Made by a program: the position numbers and the translations under genes. The notes below the pieces were generated by a model, which saw nothing but the letters and a program-made list of their open reading frames with translations, made no database searches and was not told the origin of the DNA. From the NCBI GenBank assembly GCA_015654925.1, contig JAATFX010000142.1:52576-116575 (forward strand): a stretch of DNA of 64,000 nt, written 5' to 3'. This document shows, in pieces, positions 8,253 to 16,857 of the stretch; within the stretch, counting starts at the first letter, position 1; each line of letters begins with the position of its first letter. This DNA is from Enterobacterales bacterium. GTDB taxonomy: Bacteria > Pseudomonadota > Gammaproteobacteria > Enterobacterales > Enterobacteriaceae.

Positions 8253-8414
8253 GATCGGCAGATGGTGCTAATCGATCGGCCGGCCGCCGCCCTTGCCGAT
8301 TTAGCGCTGCATCAATGCCTGGTGATTCAGGAGCGCAACAGCCCGTTTGGCGTCTGGCATTTAACCAAACAGGGAGAACCCAGCCGAATCCGGATACAAG
8401 GCGCGCTATTTTAA
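8253..8414 (+). pseudogene. remnant of a LysR-type regulator (effector domain fragment)
   Basis: In the frame ending at the TAA at 8412-8414 the translation reads LADLALHQCLVIQERN followed by SPFGVWHLTKQGEPSRIRIQ. This is the conserved central segment of the LysR effector domain (typically LA.H.CLV.RE...PFGVWRL). Only about 50 residues remain, with no DNA-binding part before and no C-terminal part after, so it is a decayed or deleted gene. A possible ATG at 8262 is probably fortuitous. It lies between msrA and the convergent enolase-superfamily gene and suggests an old rearrangement point. Confidence 0.6.
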
Positions 8415-8429
8415 GCGCTACCCCCCGGT

Positions 8430-9569
8430 CTAACCGCCGGCGCGGGACAGCGGCGTCTGCGGGGCCATGGCGTCGCCAATCAGCAGCGGCGTGCCCAGTC
8501 CCGGCAGCGACGGCAGCAGGCTCGCGCCGTGCGCCGGGCGAGGGAAATGCGCGTCAATCATATGCCAGAACAACGGCGTTTCATCAAACTGGTGCTCCAG
8601 CTGTTCAATGGCGCCGCCGATGGCGCAGGCGGTTAAGCTGGCCGCATGGGCAATCGGTCCGCTGGGGTTGTGCGGGGCGCAGCCGACGCCGTACGAGGCC
8701 GCCAGGTCGGCGACGGCCAGCACGCCGGCGATGCCCCGCGCATATTTCACATCCGGCATCACCACGTCATACGCCCCGGCGGCCAGCCAGGGGATAAAAT
8801 CCGCCGGCCCCGTCAGCTCTTCCAGGCCGGCCAGCCGCATACCCAGCGCGTTGGCGCTGGCGCGCAGCCGCTTTAAGGCGGGAACATTCGCCGCCGTTTC
8901 CGGCAGCGGGCATTCAAACCAGACCACGCCCAGGGCCGCCACTTCTTTCATCACCGCCGCCGCGGTGCGCGGGTCGAAACGCCAATGGCAATCCACGTAA
9001 AGTTCGGTCGCCGGCCCGATGGCGGCCCGGGTGGCGGCCACGCGCGCCAGCCCCGCCTCGATTAATAGCCGCCCCGCCGGGGTAGGGGCGTTTTCCGGCG
9101 TTACGCCGTCGAAAGGCGCAATTTTAATGCGCGTGAAACCGGCCGCCACGGCTTTTTGCCCGGCCAGCCTGAAACCCGTTGCCGAACGGTCGATAATGCT
9201 GCGGTTGATATTGGCGTATAGCGGAACCTGCCGGCGGTAGTGTTTATCCGCCAGCGCGGCCGCCGCGCAGCCGCCGCGTTTGCCGCGGATATCCCACATC
9301 GCCTGTTCCAGGGCGCTGGCGATGGCGGACTGGGGGACGCCGGCGGTATGCCTGGCCAGGAACCCGGCTAATACCGGCCATTCCCGGCCCACCAGATGGC
9401 GGCGGATCGCGGCATGGCTGGCGTCGAGCGCGGCCGGGTCGCGCACCCAGGTGGCCTCGCCCCAGCCGGTCACGTTATCGGACATGCGCAGCCGGATAAA
9501 CGACCAGGTGGTTTTCGCCGTAACCGGGCAATGCACCAGGTCAAAGGCGTCGATGCGCGGATTAATCAT
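8430..9569 (-). CDS. mandelate racemase/muconate lactonizing enzyme family protein (enolase superfamily)
   Basis: A 379-residue enolase-superfamily enzyme, probably a dehydratase or racemase of an acid sugar or similar carboxylate. Visible motifs, in order: TRIKIAPFDG (strand 2 Lys), ELYVDCHWRF (first metal-ligand Asp), WFECPLPE (Glu ligand), GLEELTG (third Glu), VMPDVKYARG and CAPHNPSGPI, whose His is the general base in the HNPSGP subgroup. The start at 9569 is chosen because MINPRIDAFDLV begins the capping domain; the open frame upstream lies inside the regulator. It overlaps the gntR gene by 8 bases and is co-transcribed with it, divergent from the ABC importer at 10434. Confidence 0.82.
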   Translation of the reverse strand: MINPRIDAFDLVHCPVTAKTTWSFIRLRMSDNVTGWGEATWVRDPAALDASHAAIRRHLVGREWPVLAGFLARHTAGVPQSAIASALEQAMWDIRGKRGGCAAAALADKHYRRQVPLYANINRSIIDRSATGFRLAGQKAVAAGFTRIKIAPFDGVTPENAPTPAGRLLIEAGLARVAATRAAIGPATELYVDCHWRFDPRTAAAVMKEVAALGVVWFECPLPETAANVPALKRLRASANALGMRLAGLEELTGPADFIPWLAAGAYDVVMPDVKYARGIAGVLAVADLAASYGVGCAPHNPSGPIAHAASLTACAIGGAIEQLEHQFDETPLFWHMIDAHFPRPAHGASLLPSLPGLGTPLLIGDAMAPQTPLSRAGG

Positions 9570-10287
9570 GGTTATCCCCGGACGGTCGTGGCGCGCGCGG
9601 GAGGGCGTCTGCCCCCGGCGGCTGTTGGCGCATTCGGTTGAGCAGCACCAGCTTGGCGCGCGCGGTATGGGCTGCGGTGACGGCCGCCGCCGATTCGCTG
9701 TCGCCGGCGGCAAAGGCGTTGAGTAATAACCGGTGGTCGGCCACCACGCCGGCGAAGCGATCGGCCTGATACCCGTACCGCCGCCACAGCGCGCGAATCA
9801 GCCGCCAGTGGCGGTCCAGGATAAGGTTGGCGTCGCGGTTATCGGCGATATGATGGATGGCGGCGTGAAAATCCCGGTTGGCCAGCAGGGCCTGCGCCGC
9901 GTCGCCTCCATCCACCGCCGCTTCGTGCTGCGCCCGCAGCGCTTCCAGGTGCGCCAGGCGTGCCGGCGTCATGCGCTCGGCGGCGCGGCGCGCCAGATAG
10001 CTTTCGATGATGATGCGGATATCCAGCAGTTGCGCGACGAAATCCTCATCCACCGCCACCACCCGCGCGCCTTTATTGGGCTGGGTTACAATCAGCCCTT
10101 CGCTTTCCAGATGGTGCAGCGCCGCCCGGATGGGCATATGGGATACGCCAAACCGCGTCGCCAGCGCATCGATGCGCAGCGGCGCGCCCGCATCGAATTC
10201 CTGGCGATTGATAATGGCGTCCCGCAGCCGGTCGGTAATCTCGGTTTCGCTAACTTTAGTTGGCTTATCTATTTTTCGCATAACCAT
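9562..10287 (-). CDS. GntR-family regulator with FCD domain
   Basis: A 241-residue regulator. The winged helix is at about residues 15-80 (LRIDALATRFGVSHMPIRAAL, wing QPNKGARV). The C-terminal FCD domain (residues 90-225) is all-helical and includes the metal/ligand motif NRDFHAAIHHIADNR. It is the first gene of a two-gene unit with the enolase-superfamily enzyme and faces the peptide-type ABC operon. Two TTGATCAA palindromes in the shared promoter (10290 and 10375) are candidate operators. It most likely senses the carboxylate handled by the enzyme and importer. The start could also be the Met three codons in. Confidence 0.85.
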   Translation of the reverse strand: MVMRKIDKPTKVSETEITDRLRDAIINRQEFDAGAPLRIDALATRFGVSHMPIRAALHHLESEGLIVTQPNKGARVVAVDEDFVAQLLDIRIIIESYLARRAAERMTPARLAHLEALRAQHEAAVDGGDAAQALLANRDFHAAIHHIADNRDANLILDRHWRLIRALWRRYGYQADRFAGVVADHRLLLNAFAAGDSESAAAVTAAHTARAKLVLLNRMRQQPPGADALPRAPRPSGDNHD

Positions 10288-10288
10288 A

Positions 10289-10382
10289 TTTGATCAAAAT
10301 ATATGTTTTGTGGGCTTATTTTCTTTTATAAGCCCGCATTATTCAATAGTATTTGCTCTGAATGAAGAAAAAAGTTGATCAA
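10289..10382. promoter_or_regulatory. divergent promoter with two TTGATCAA palindromes and a hairpin
   Basis: TTTGATCAAA lies at 10289-10298 and TTGATCAA at 10375-10382, about 85 bp (eight helical turns) apart, in an AT-rich gap between the gntR and binding-protein genes. Between them GGGCTTAT (10312-10319) and ATAAGCCC (10328-10335) form a perfect 8-bp inverted repeat. The two palindromes are candidates for looping by the GntR dimer. That role is inference. Confidence 0.45.
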
Positions 10383-10433
10383 ATAATGCCGCTGACGGTC
10401 ATTGCAACATCATAAAGCGTTATGAGGGAAGGT

Positions 10434-11951
10434 ATGAGATTAAAACAGTTGGGCCGCTGGGCGCGCGCCGCCGGGGTTATCCTGCCGCTGCTGCTAAGCA
10501 TCGGGCCGTGGAGTATGGGCGCCGCCGCCGCGCCGCGCGACGCGCTGGTCATCGGTCAAAATGCCGATATTACGTCCTTTGATCCCACCGAGCTGCGCAT
10601 GGGCACCTATGTCCTGACGCATTTGCTCTATGACTCCCTGATCAGCCTCGATGCCAACGGACAGCCCCATCCGGCGCTGGCGCAATCCTGGGACCGCTCG
10701 GATAACGGCAAGACGCTGACGTTGCATCTGGTTAAAGGCGTGACCTTCCATGATGGCAAACCGTTAACCGCGCAGGATGTGGCGTTCAGCCTGAACTACG
10801 CCAAAGATCCCGCCAACGGGGCCAATATTTTGCCGCTGGCGAAAATGATCGGCAGCATCGATACCCCGGATGACGGCACGGTGGTGCTGCATTTTAACGG
10901 CGCGTCCGATGCCGTATTCGACCTGCTGGATCTGGCGTTTATCATCGACGGCAGCCAGCCGAAAAAAATCAAGACCGGCGGCAACGGCACCGGCCCGTTT
11001 AAGCTGAGCAGCTTTGAACCGGGGCAGGACGCCGTCTTCGTGCGCAACGACGCCTATTGGGGCGCCCGGCCGGCGTTGAAGAAGATCACGATTAAAATCA
11101 TTCCCGATCAGCAGTCGGGAGTGATGCAAATGAGCGCCGGTACGGTGGATTTTTTACCGTCCCTTGACCGGGAGGCCGCCGGGCAATTGGCGTCGTCCGG
11201 TTTCGCCACCGGCGCCGCCACCGCCGAGGGCCGGGTGCTGGATATCACGCTCAATACCCAGGCCGCGCCGCTGGATAAACCCGAGGTGCGGCGCGCCATC
11301 AGCCTGGCGCTGGACCGCGCGCGTATCGCCCATGATATCGCCGGTCCTTCCTCGCTGGTGAAATGCCTGCCCTGGCCGCAATACAGCAAACGCGAAACCG
11401 CGGGCCGCGGGCAGGATTGCGCTTACGATCTGGCCCAGGCCAAGGCCCTGATCGCCAAGGCCGGCGTCGCGGGCACGGAAGTGGCCATCATGTCGCGCAG
11501 CCAGTCGGAACCGCAAATCGGCGCCATGGCGCAGGTGCTGCAAAGCGCGCTTGAGCAAATCGGCCTGAAGGCCACTATCGTCGAAATGTCCGAGGCCGCC
11601 TACATTTCCCGTTTCCGTAAAAGCGATTTCCAAATCGCCGCCCACGTTTATGCCAGGGCCAGCCGCGGCCCCGCGGCCATCCTGCTGTCGGCGGTGATTT
11701 TCCGCGCCACCGACAACCCGGCGCAAATCAACTTCAAGCAGTATGGCGAAGATGTCGCCCTGGTCACGTCGCAGCCTTCCGGCGCGGATACCGATCGGGC
11801 CTGGCAGCGCATCGACGCGTTGCTGCTCAGTGAAAATTGGGTATTGCCGGTGGCCACGCTGCCCGTGCTGTGGGCATCCTCCAAGTCCCTGACCGGGGTG
11901 CAATTCAACCTGGACGGGATGCCCATCTTTACGGCGGCGAAACTACAATAA
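10434..11951 (+). CDS. ABC transporter substrate-binding protein, family 5 (peptide/nickel type)
   Basis: A 505-residue periplasmic binding protein. A Sec signal occupies residues 1-34 (MRLKQLGRWARAAGVILPLL, cleavage near GAAAAPRD). The family 5 core has ITSFDP..., VTFHDGKPLTAQDV, NGTGPFKL, VRRAISLALDR and the long C-terminal lobe. The start at 10434 is preferred over 10422 because GAGGGAAGG lies directly upstream at normal spacing. It heads the operon binding protein-permease-permease-ATPase-ATPase. The ligand is not evident. The adjacent enolase-superfamily enzyme hints at an acidic or opine-like compound rather than a plain peptide, which is inference. Confidence 0.88.
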   Translation: MRLKQLGRWARAAGVILPLLLSIGPWSMGAAAAPRDALVIGQNADITSFDPTELRMGTYVLTHLLYDSLISLDANGQPHPALAQSWDRSDNGKTLTLHLVKGVTFHDGKPLTAQDVAFSLNYAKDPANGANILPLAKMIGSIDTPDDGTVVLHFNGASDAVFDLLDLAFIIDGSQPKKIKTGGNGTGPFKLSSFEPGQDAVFVRNDAYWGARPALKKITIKIIPDQQSGVMQMSAGTVDFLPSLDREAAGQLASSGFATGAATAEGRVLDITLNTQAAPLDKPEVRRAISLALDRARIAHDIAGPSSLVKCLPWPQYSKRETAGRGQDCAYDLAQAKALIAKAGVAGTEVAIMSRSQSEPQIGAMAQVLQSALEQIGLKATIVEMSEAAYISRFRKSDFQIAAHVYARASRGPAAILLSAVIFRATDNPAQINFKQYGEDVALVTSQPSGADTDRAWQRIDALLLSENWVLPVATLPVLWASSKSLTGVQFNLDGMPIFTAAKLQ

Positions 11952-11985
11952 TGCCGCCGGTCTATTATTCTCCGGGGAGTGCGCC

Positions 11986-12942
11986 ATGGCAGCCTATCTG
12001 ATACGCCGGATATTGCAGTGGATTCCGGTGCTGCTGGTCTCAAGCGTGATTGTTTTTGCGGTGGTGCGCGCCATGCCGGGCGATCCGGCGGATATGATCG
12101 CCGGCCCCGACGCCAGCCGGGAAGATGTGCAGCGCATCCGGGCGGAGTACGGCCTTGACCGCGCGCAGCCGGTTCAGTATGTCGCCTGGCTGGGGCATAT
12201 GGTGCGGGGCGACTTCGGCGTGTCCTATATCTATCACCGCGACAATCGCGAGCTGATCTTCAGCCGCCTGCCGTTTTCATTGCTGATCGCCGGGACGGCG
12301 CTGCTGACCGCGCTGGCGATCGGCGTGCCCTTCGGCCTGGCCGCCGGGCTGGGCGAGGGTAAAATCATCGACTGGCTGGCGTCGCTGGTGTCCTCCCTGG
12401 CCGTCGCCACGCCCAACTTCTGGTTCGGCATGCTGGCGATTTTGCTGTTTGCCGTGACGCTGGGGTGGCTGCCGCCGGGGGGCTTTATCAGCGCCGACGA
12501 ATCGGTAAGCGGTTTTTTGCGTTCGCTGGTGCTGCCGACCTTCACGCTGGGTTTGCACGGCGCGGCGGTACTGATCCGCTCCACGCGCAATGCGGTCATC
12601 GACACCCTGGGGGAGGGCTATATCCGCACCGCCCGGGCGAAGGGGCTGAGCCGCCGGCGCATTATCTACCGGCACGTGCTGCGCAATTCCCTGCTGCCGA
12701 TTGTCACCATGACCGGCATTTTGCTGGGCCGCATGCTCGGGGGCGCCGTCGTGATCGAGTCGGTGTTCGCCTGGCCGGGCATCGGCCGCCTGCTGGTGCA
12801 ATCGATTATTAACCGCGACTACGGTATGGTGCAGGGCATTTTGATTATCCTGGTGCTGTTTTTCCTGGTGCTCAATCTGGTGGTGGATGTGCTCTACGGG
12901 ACCCTGGACCCGCGCATCCGCCTGGCGCGGGGGAACACCTGA
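11986..12942 (+). CDS. ABC transporter permease, DppB type
   Basis: A 318-residue inner-membrane permease of the peptide/nickel importer class with six membrane segments. The N-terminus MAAYLIRRILQWIPVLLVSS is the family start. The cytoplasmic EAA loop YIRTARAKGLSRRR followed by RHVLRNSLLPIVT couples to the ATPase. GGAG 11 bases before the ATG serves as ribosome-binding site. The stop codon overlaps the next start (TGATG), so translation is coupled to the second permease. Confidence 0.9.
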   Translation: MAAYLIRRILQWIPVLLVSSVIVFAVVRAMPGDPADMIAGPDASREDVQRIRAEYGLDRAQPVQYVAWLGHMVRGDFGVSYIYHRDNRELIFSRLPFSLLIAGTALLTALAIGVPFGLAAGLGEGKIIDWLASLVSSLAVATPNFWFGMLAILLFAVTLGWLPPGGFISADESVSGFLRSLVLPTFTLGLHGAAVLIRSTRNAVIDTLGEGYIRTARAKGLSRRRIIYRHVLRNSLLPIVTMTGILLGRMLGGAVVIESVFAWPGIGRLLVQSIINRDYGMVQGILIILVLFFLVLNLVVDVLYGTLDPRIRLARGNT

Positions 12943-13826
12943 TGAGCCTGACCACACTCGCGCCGGCCGCCGCGCCGCGGGCGCCGCTCAACCGCTTCAG
13001 GCCGATCAAGGCCGTGCTCGCCACGCCGTCCGGCCTGTTTGGCCTGGGCGTGGTGCTGCTGATTACGCTGGCGGCATTGCTGGCGCCCTGGCTGGCCCCC
13101 TGCGATCCCAACGCCCAGTTCAGCGGGCTGCGGCTGATGCCCGCCGGCACGCCGGGCCATCCGCTGGGAACCGACGAATTATCGCGGGATTTGCTGAGCC
13201 GCGTGCTGTTCGGCGCGCGTATTTCCCTGCTGGTGGGGTTAACCAGCGTCGGCGCCGGCGCCGGCCTCGGTATTCTGGCGGGATTGATTTCCGGCATGGG
13301 CGGGCGCTTGATAGATACCCTGCTGATGCGCGGCTGCGATATTCTGCTGGCCTATCCCGGCATTTTGCTCGGCGTCATTACCGTGGCCATCCTGGGGCCG
13401 GGCCTGGCCCAAATCTGCATCGCGGTGGCGCTGGTGAATCTGCCCATTTTTGCCCGCCTGATGCGCGCTAGCGTACTGCGTGAACGCGAACTGGATTATG
13501 TGAAAGCGGCCATGGTGCAGGGCACCGGCCTGTGGCGCATTATGCTGCGCCATGTGATGCCCAACAGCATCGGCGTGGTGATTACCCAACTGGCCTCGGC
13601 GGCCGGCCATGCGATTTTATTGGAAGCGTCGCTGTCGTTTATCGGCCTGGGCATTAAACCCCCCGCCGCGTCATGGGGATCGATGCTCAGCAACAGCCGG
13701 GATTACCTGACCGCCGCGCCGCTGTACGCCGTGGTTCCCGGCCTGATGCTACTACTATTGGTCCTGGGACTGAATCAGCTTGGCGACGCCATGCATAAAG
13801 CGCTGGACCCGACGGGGACTCGATAA
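12942..13826 (+). CDS. ABC transporter permease, DppC type
   Basis: The 294-residue partner permease. The DppC-type N-terminal periplasmic segment PCDPNAQFSGLRLMP is followed by GHPLGTDELSRDLLSRVLFG, then five or six helices. The EAA loop is YVKAAMVQGTGLWRIMLRHV, with MPNSIGVVI after it. Start and stop are each joined to neighbours by one-base overlaps, so the two permeases and the first ATPase are translationally coupled. Confidence 0.9.
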   Translation: MSLTTLAPAAAPRAPLNRFRPIKAVLATPSGLFGLGVVLLITLAALLAPWLAPCDPNAQFSGLRLMPAGTPGHPLGTDELSRDLLSRVLFGARISLLVGLTSVGAGAGLGILAGLISGMGGRLIDTLLMRGCDILLAYPGILLGVITVAILGPGLAQICIAVALVNLPIFARLMRASVLRERELDYVKAAMVQGTGLWRIMLRHVMPNSIGVVITQLASAAGHAILLEASLSFIGLGIKPPAASWGSMLSNSRDYLTAAPLYAVVPGLMLLLLVLGLNQLGDAMHKALDPTGTR

Positions 13827-14881
13827 TGCCAAACACCGATCCGATTATGCCGTCCCCGGCGCCGCTGCTGGCGGTAACAGGGCTTGAGGTGCACCTTGGC
13901 GCCCGGCGCGACCGCCTGCGGGCGATCGCCGATGTGTCATTCACCGTGGCGCGCGGCGAGACCCTGTGCATCGTGGGGGAGTCGGGGTCCGGCAAAACCC
14001 TGACCGCGCTGGCGCTGATGTCGCTGCTGCCGCCGCGGATCGCCGTCACCGGCGGGGCGATTGAATTTAACGGACGCGACCTGCTGACGCTTGATGCCGC
14101 CAGCCGCGCGCGGCTGTATGGCGATGAAATCGCCATGATTTTCCAGGACCCGATGTCATCGCTTAATCCGGTGCTGACCATCGGCAGGCAGATCGACGAA
14201 AGCCTGCGCCGCCACCAGCCCGCGCTGGCCCGCGCCGCGCGTACCGGCCGGGCGGAGCAGGCGCTGGGCATGGCGGGCATCGTCGATGCCGCCGGCTGCA
14301 TGAAAAAATATCCCCACGAGCTGTCGGGAGGCATGTGCCAGCGCGTACTGATCGCCATTGCGCTGGTCAACCATCCGCAGTTGATTATTGCCGACGAGCC
14401 GACCACGGCGCTGGATGTCACCGTCCAGGCGCAGGTGATGAAAAGCATGCGCGCCGCCTGCCGGCAAACCGGCGCGGCCTTGCTGCTGATTACCCACGAT
14501 CTGAGCCTGGTGGCGCGTTATGCCGACCGGGTGGCGGTAATGTATGCCGGCCGGATTGTCGAGCAAGGCAAGGTACAAGCGGTGTTCGGCGCGCCCCGGC
14601 ATCCGTATACGCGCGCGCTGCTGGCCAGTATTCCCAGCCTGGATACCCCGGTGGACCGGGCGCTGGAGGCCATCGCCGGCGAACCGCCGGATTTCGCCCG
14701 CCTGCCGTCCGGGTGCGCGTTCCGGCCGCGCTGTACGCTGTGCCGGCAGCGCGCCATCTGCGCCGACCGGGTTCCGCCGCTGCTGGCGGACCCTGCGGAT
14801 ACGTATCATCTTAGCGCCTGCCATTTTGCCGATGAGCTGATTATGGCGGCGCCGGCGGGGAGGACCGCATTATGCCGATAG
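13826..14881 (+). CDS. ABC transporter ATP-binding protein, DppD type
   Basis: A 351-residue ATPase. Walker A GESGSGKT is near residue 53, the signature LSGGMCQRV lies about two thirds of the way along, Walker B is LIIADEPTTALD and the H-loop is THDLS. The C-terminal oligopeptide/dipeptide extension (GCAFRPRC....CRQRAIC, with a four-Cys pattern) is present, as in DppD/OppD, where it can bind an iron-sulfur cluster. It overlaps the next ATPase gene by 10 bases. Confidence 0.9.
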   Translation: MPNTDPIMPSPAPLLAVTGLEVHLGARRDRLRAIADVSFTVARGETLCIVGESGSGKTLTALALMSLLPPRIAVTGGAIEFNGRDLLTLDAASRARLYGDEIAMIFQDPMSSLNPVLTIGRQIDESLRRHQPALARAARTGRAEQALGMAGIVDAAGCMKKYPHELSGGMCQRVLIAIALVNHPQLIIADEPTTALDVTVQAQVMKSMRAACRQTGAALLLITHDLSLVARYADRVAVMYAGRIVEQGKVQAVFGAPRHPYTRALLASIPSLDTPVDRALEAIAGEPPDFARLPSGCAFRPRCTLCRQRAICADRVPPLLADPADTYHLSACHFADELIMAAPAGRTALCR

Positions 14882-15711
14882 CCGCAGTGCCGAACGCGCA
14901 ACCCGGCCATCCGCTGCCTTTGCTGCGGGTGGACGGCATCAGCAAGCATTTTCCGCCCCGCGGGGGCGGCTTTCGCCGCGCCGGCGCCGCGGTCAAGGCG
15001 GTGGACGGTGTCGATTTGCAACTGCATGCCGGTGACACCCTGGGGCTGGTGGGGGAGTCCGGCTGCGGCAAATCCACCCTCAGCACCATGCTGGTAGGCT
15101 TGACCCGGCCCACCGCCGGGCGGATATGGTTCGACGGCGAGGACATCACCGCGGTAAAGCGACGTCATAACGCCAAGCTGTGCCGCGAATTTCAAATGGT
15201 GTTCCAGGACCCCTTCGCCTCGCTTAACCGCAGAATGACCGCGTTCGATATCATCGGGGAGCCGCTGCACGTGCACCGCATCGGCGATGCGGCCGGCCGG
15301 ACCGCGCGCATTGGCGAATTAATGGATCAGGTGGGCCTCAGCCCGGCCCTGGCCCGGCGTTATCCGGCGGAGTTATCCGGCGGGCAGCGCCAGCGCATCG
15401 GTATTGCGCGCGCCCTGGCGCTGCGGCCGCGGCTGCTGATCCTCGATGAGCCGGTTTCGGCGCTGGATGTATCGATACAGGCGCAAATTCTCAATTTATT
15501 GCGCGGGCTGCAACGGGAGTATGGGCTGGCTTATCTGTTTATTTCCCACGACTTGCGCGTGGTGCGCTATATGGCGCCGCGCATTGCCGTGATGTATCAG
15601 GGACGCCTGGTGGAAACCGGCAGCCGGGAACAGATTTTCACCGCCCCGGCGCATCCCTACACCCAAACGCTGCTGGCATCGATCCCAGAAAAATGGGATG
15701 GCCTGGATTAA
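14872..15711 (+). CDS. ABC transporter ATP-binding protein, DppF type
   Basis: The 279-residue second ATPase of the importer. Walker A GESGCGKST, Q-loop MVFQDPFASLNRRM, signature LSGGQRQR, Walker B LLILDEPVSALD and H-loop SHDLRVVRY are all intact. It is slightly short at the C-terminus (ends at IPEKWDGLD), lacking the longer DppF tail. It is the last gene of the five-gene unit. ATAAATGA-TTGTT-TCATTTAT, a perfect 8-bp inverted repeat, follows at 15758-15778. Confidence 0.9.
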   Translation: MPIAAVPNAQPGHPLPLLRVDGISKHFPPRGGGFRRAGAAVKAVDGVDLQLHAGDTLGLVGESGCGKSTLSTMLVGLTRPTAGRIWFDGEDITAVKRRHNAKLCREFQMVFQDPFASLNRRMTAFDIIGEPLHVHRIGDAAGRTARIGELMDQVGLSPALARRYPAELSGGQRQRIGIARALALRPRLLILDEPVSALDVSIQAQILNLLRGLQREYGLAYLFISHDLRVVRYMAPRIAVMYQGRLVETGSREQIFTAPAHPYTQTLLASIPEKWDGLD

Positions 15712-15844
15712 TGCCCTGTCACCCCGCCGATATATCCGTCTGGCGCATAACCAAAGTATAAATGATTGTTTCATTTATGGACGATTACGCGATTAACTGA
15801 ATACGACAAGCCAACGGGCGTATCGAGCAAGAGGTCGCGGCATT

Positions 15845-16033
15845 ATGGAATATACAAAGTTAAAAAGCCTAACCGACGTTCTCCGACAAAAAATGACCCA
15901 ATGGACGGCACGGGAACCGGTCATTGAATCCTCGCCGGATATCGCGCGCGGACTGGAATCCATCATCGCCTTGGGGAATATCTATGGCATCGACATGGGC
16001 AATATCGCCCCGGTCAGGCAGCGGGCGGAGTAG
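15845..16033 (+). CDS. small hypothetical protein
   Basis: A 62-residue frame, MEYTKLKSLTDVLRQKM..., preceded by AGAGG about 15 bases upstream and ATG in an AT-rich context. The sequence is mixed-charge and helical in appearance, without a signal peptide or membrane segment. I do not recognise it. It precedes the OsmC-family gene on the same strand by about 125 bp and may be a truncated gene, since the last third (IIALGNIYGIDMGNIAPV) looks like the middle of a larger fold. Confidence 0.42.
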   Translation: MEYTKLKSLTDVLRQKMTQWTAREPVIESSPDIARGLESIIALGNIYGIDMGNIAPVRQRAE

Positions 16034-16158
16034 CTTTTATCGCCGGTTGGTGCGCCAAACGTATTGGAATGAACTGTGCGCGCTAATAACGTTAACCGGG
16101 CAGTAATGGCGACCTACGGGTTTGATGGATAAATCGTGTGAATTACCGGGAGAAAAGG

Positions 16159-16692
16159 ATGAGTGATTTAAATGAGTATTTAGCCGAGAAGCGCGCGGCA
16201 TTACTCAAGCGTAAAGCCAGGGACCCTAAAACGCTGGCGGTTGAAACGATTAGCGCCCGCGCCACGGCGGAAGGCCGCAGCGGTATCCGCCATATACGTA
16301 TTCGCGATCATCATATTATCAGCGACAGCCCGCCGGATTTTGCCGGTTATAATCTCGGGCCGGCATCGCCGGAGATTTTTCTCGGTTCGCTGTCCAGCTG
16401 TCTGACGCATATTTTTCTGATCCACGCCGCCGACCTGCAGGTGCCGTTGTCGCGGCTGGAAGTGGAAGTGAAAGCCGATGTCGACCAGCGCGGCGGCAAA
16501 GTCGCCGGGTTCGAAGAAGTGCCGTTCTTCCCGTTTAATATCCGCTACACCGTGGAAATTGATTCCTCCGCCGGCAAAGCTGACGTCGACGCATTATATC
16601 ACGCGGTCGAAACCTGGTGTCCGGTATTAAATCTGATTAAAAATCCTCAGCCCATCGAGGGCACGTTGGTTTATACCCACATAAGCCAATAA
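16159..16692 (+). CDS. OsmC-family protein
   Basis: A 177-residue member of the OsmC/Ohr superfamily, cytoplasmic thiol proteins that often reduce organic hydroperoxides. The core reads GPASPEIFLGSLSSCLTHIF, with the first conserved Cys in SLSSC, and a second conserved Cys in VETWCPVLNL. A polar N-terminal extension of about 35 residues (SDLNEYLAEKRAALLKRKAR) precedes the fold, as in YhfA-like relatives. The start at 16159 is supported by GGGAG and AAGG just upstream; an earlier GTG at 16138 is less likely. Its 3' side faces a GC-rich hairpin. Confidence 0.8.
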   Translation: MSDLNEYLAEKRAALLKRKARDPKTLAVETISARATAEGRSGIRHIRIRDHHIISDSPPDFAGYNLGPASPEIFLGSLSSCLTHIFLIHAADLQVPLSRLEVEVKADVDQRGGKVAGFEEVPFFPFNIRYTVEIDSSAGKADVDALYHAVETWCPVLNLIKNPQPIEGTLVYTHISQ

Positions 16693-16808
16693 TTAATTTA
16701 TTGATGCAGCCGTGTTAAATATTTAAATACTGCTTATTTCCGCAGGTTTTATTTGCGGCTATTTGCGGCGCGGTTGATTTATTGGCTATTCATGGTTAAT
16801 AACGGCAG

Positions 16809-16848
16809 CCGGCCCGATCTCCCCCGGCAAGGGGGGAAACCAGGCCGG
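16809..16848. terminator. bidirectional nested hairpin between convergent genes
   Basis: CCGGCC....TCCCCC-ggcaag-GGGGGA....GGCCGG forms a nested stem between the convergent OsmC-family and ATPase genes. It has no T-run but is well placed to end both transcripts. Confidence 0.45.
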
Positions 16849-16857
16849 CGCGCCGCG

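Noticed and set aside
15924..16106. 60-codon frame overlapping the small ORF at 15845
   Set aside because: It has no ribosome-binding site, and the 15845 frame is the better of the two.
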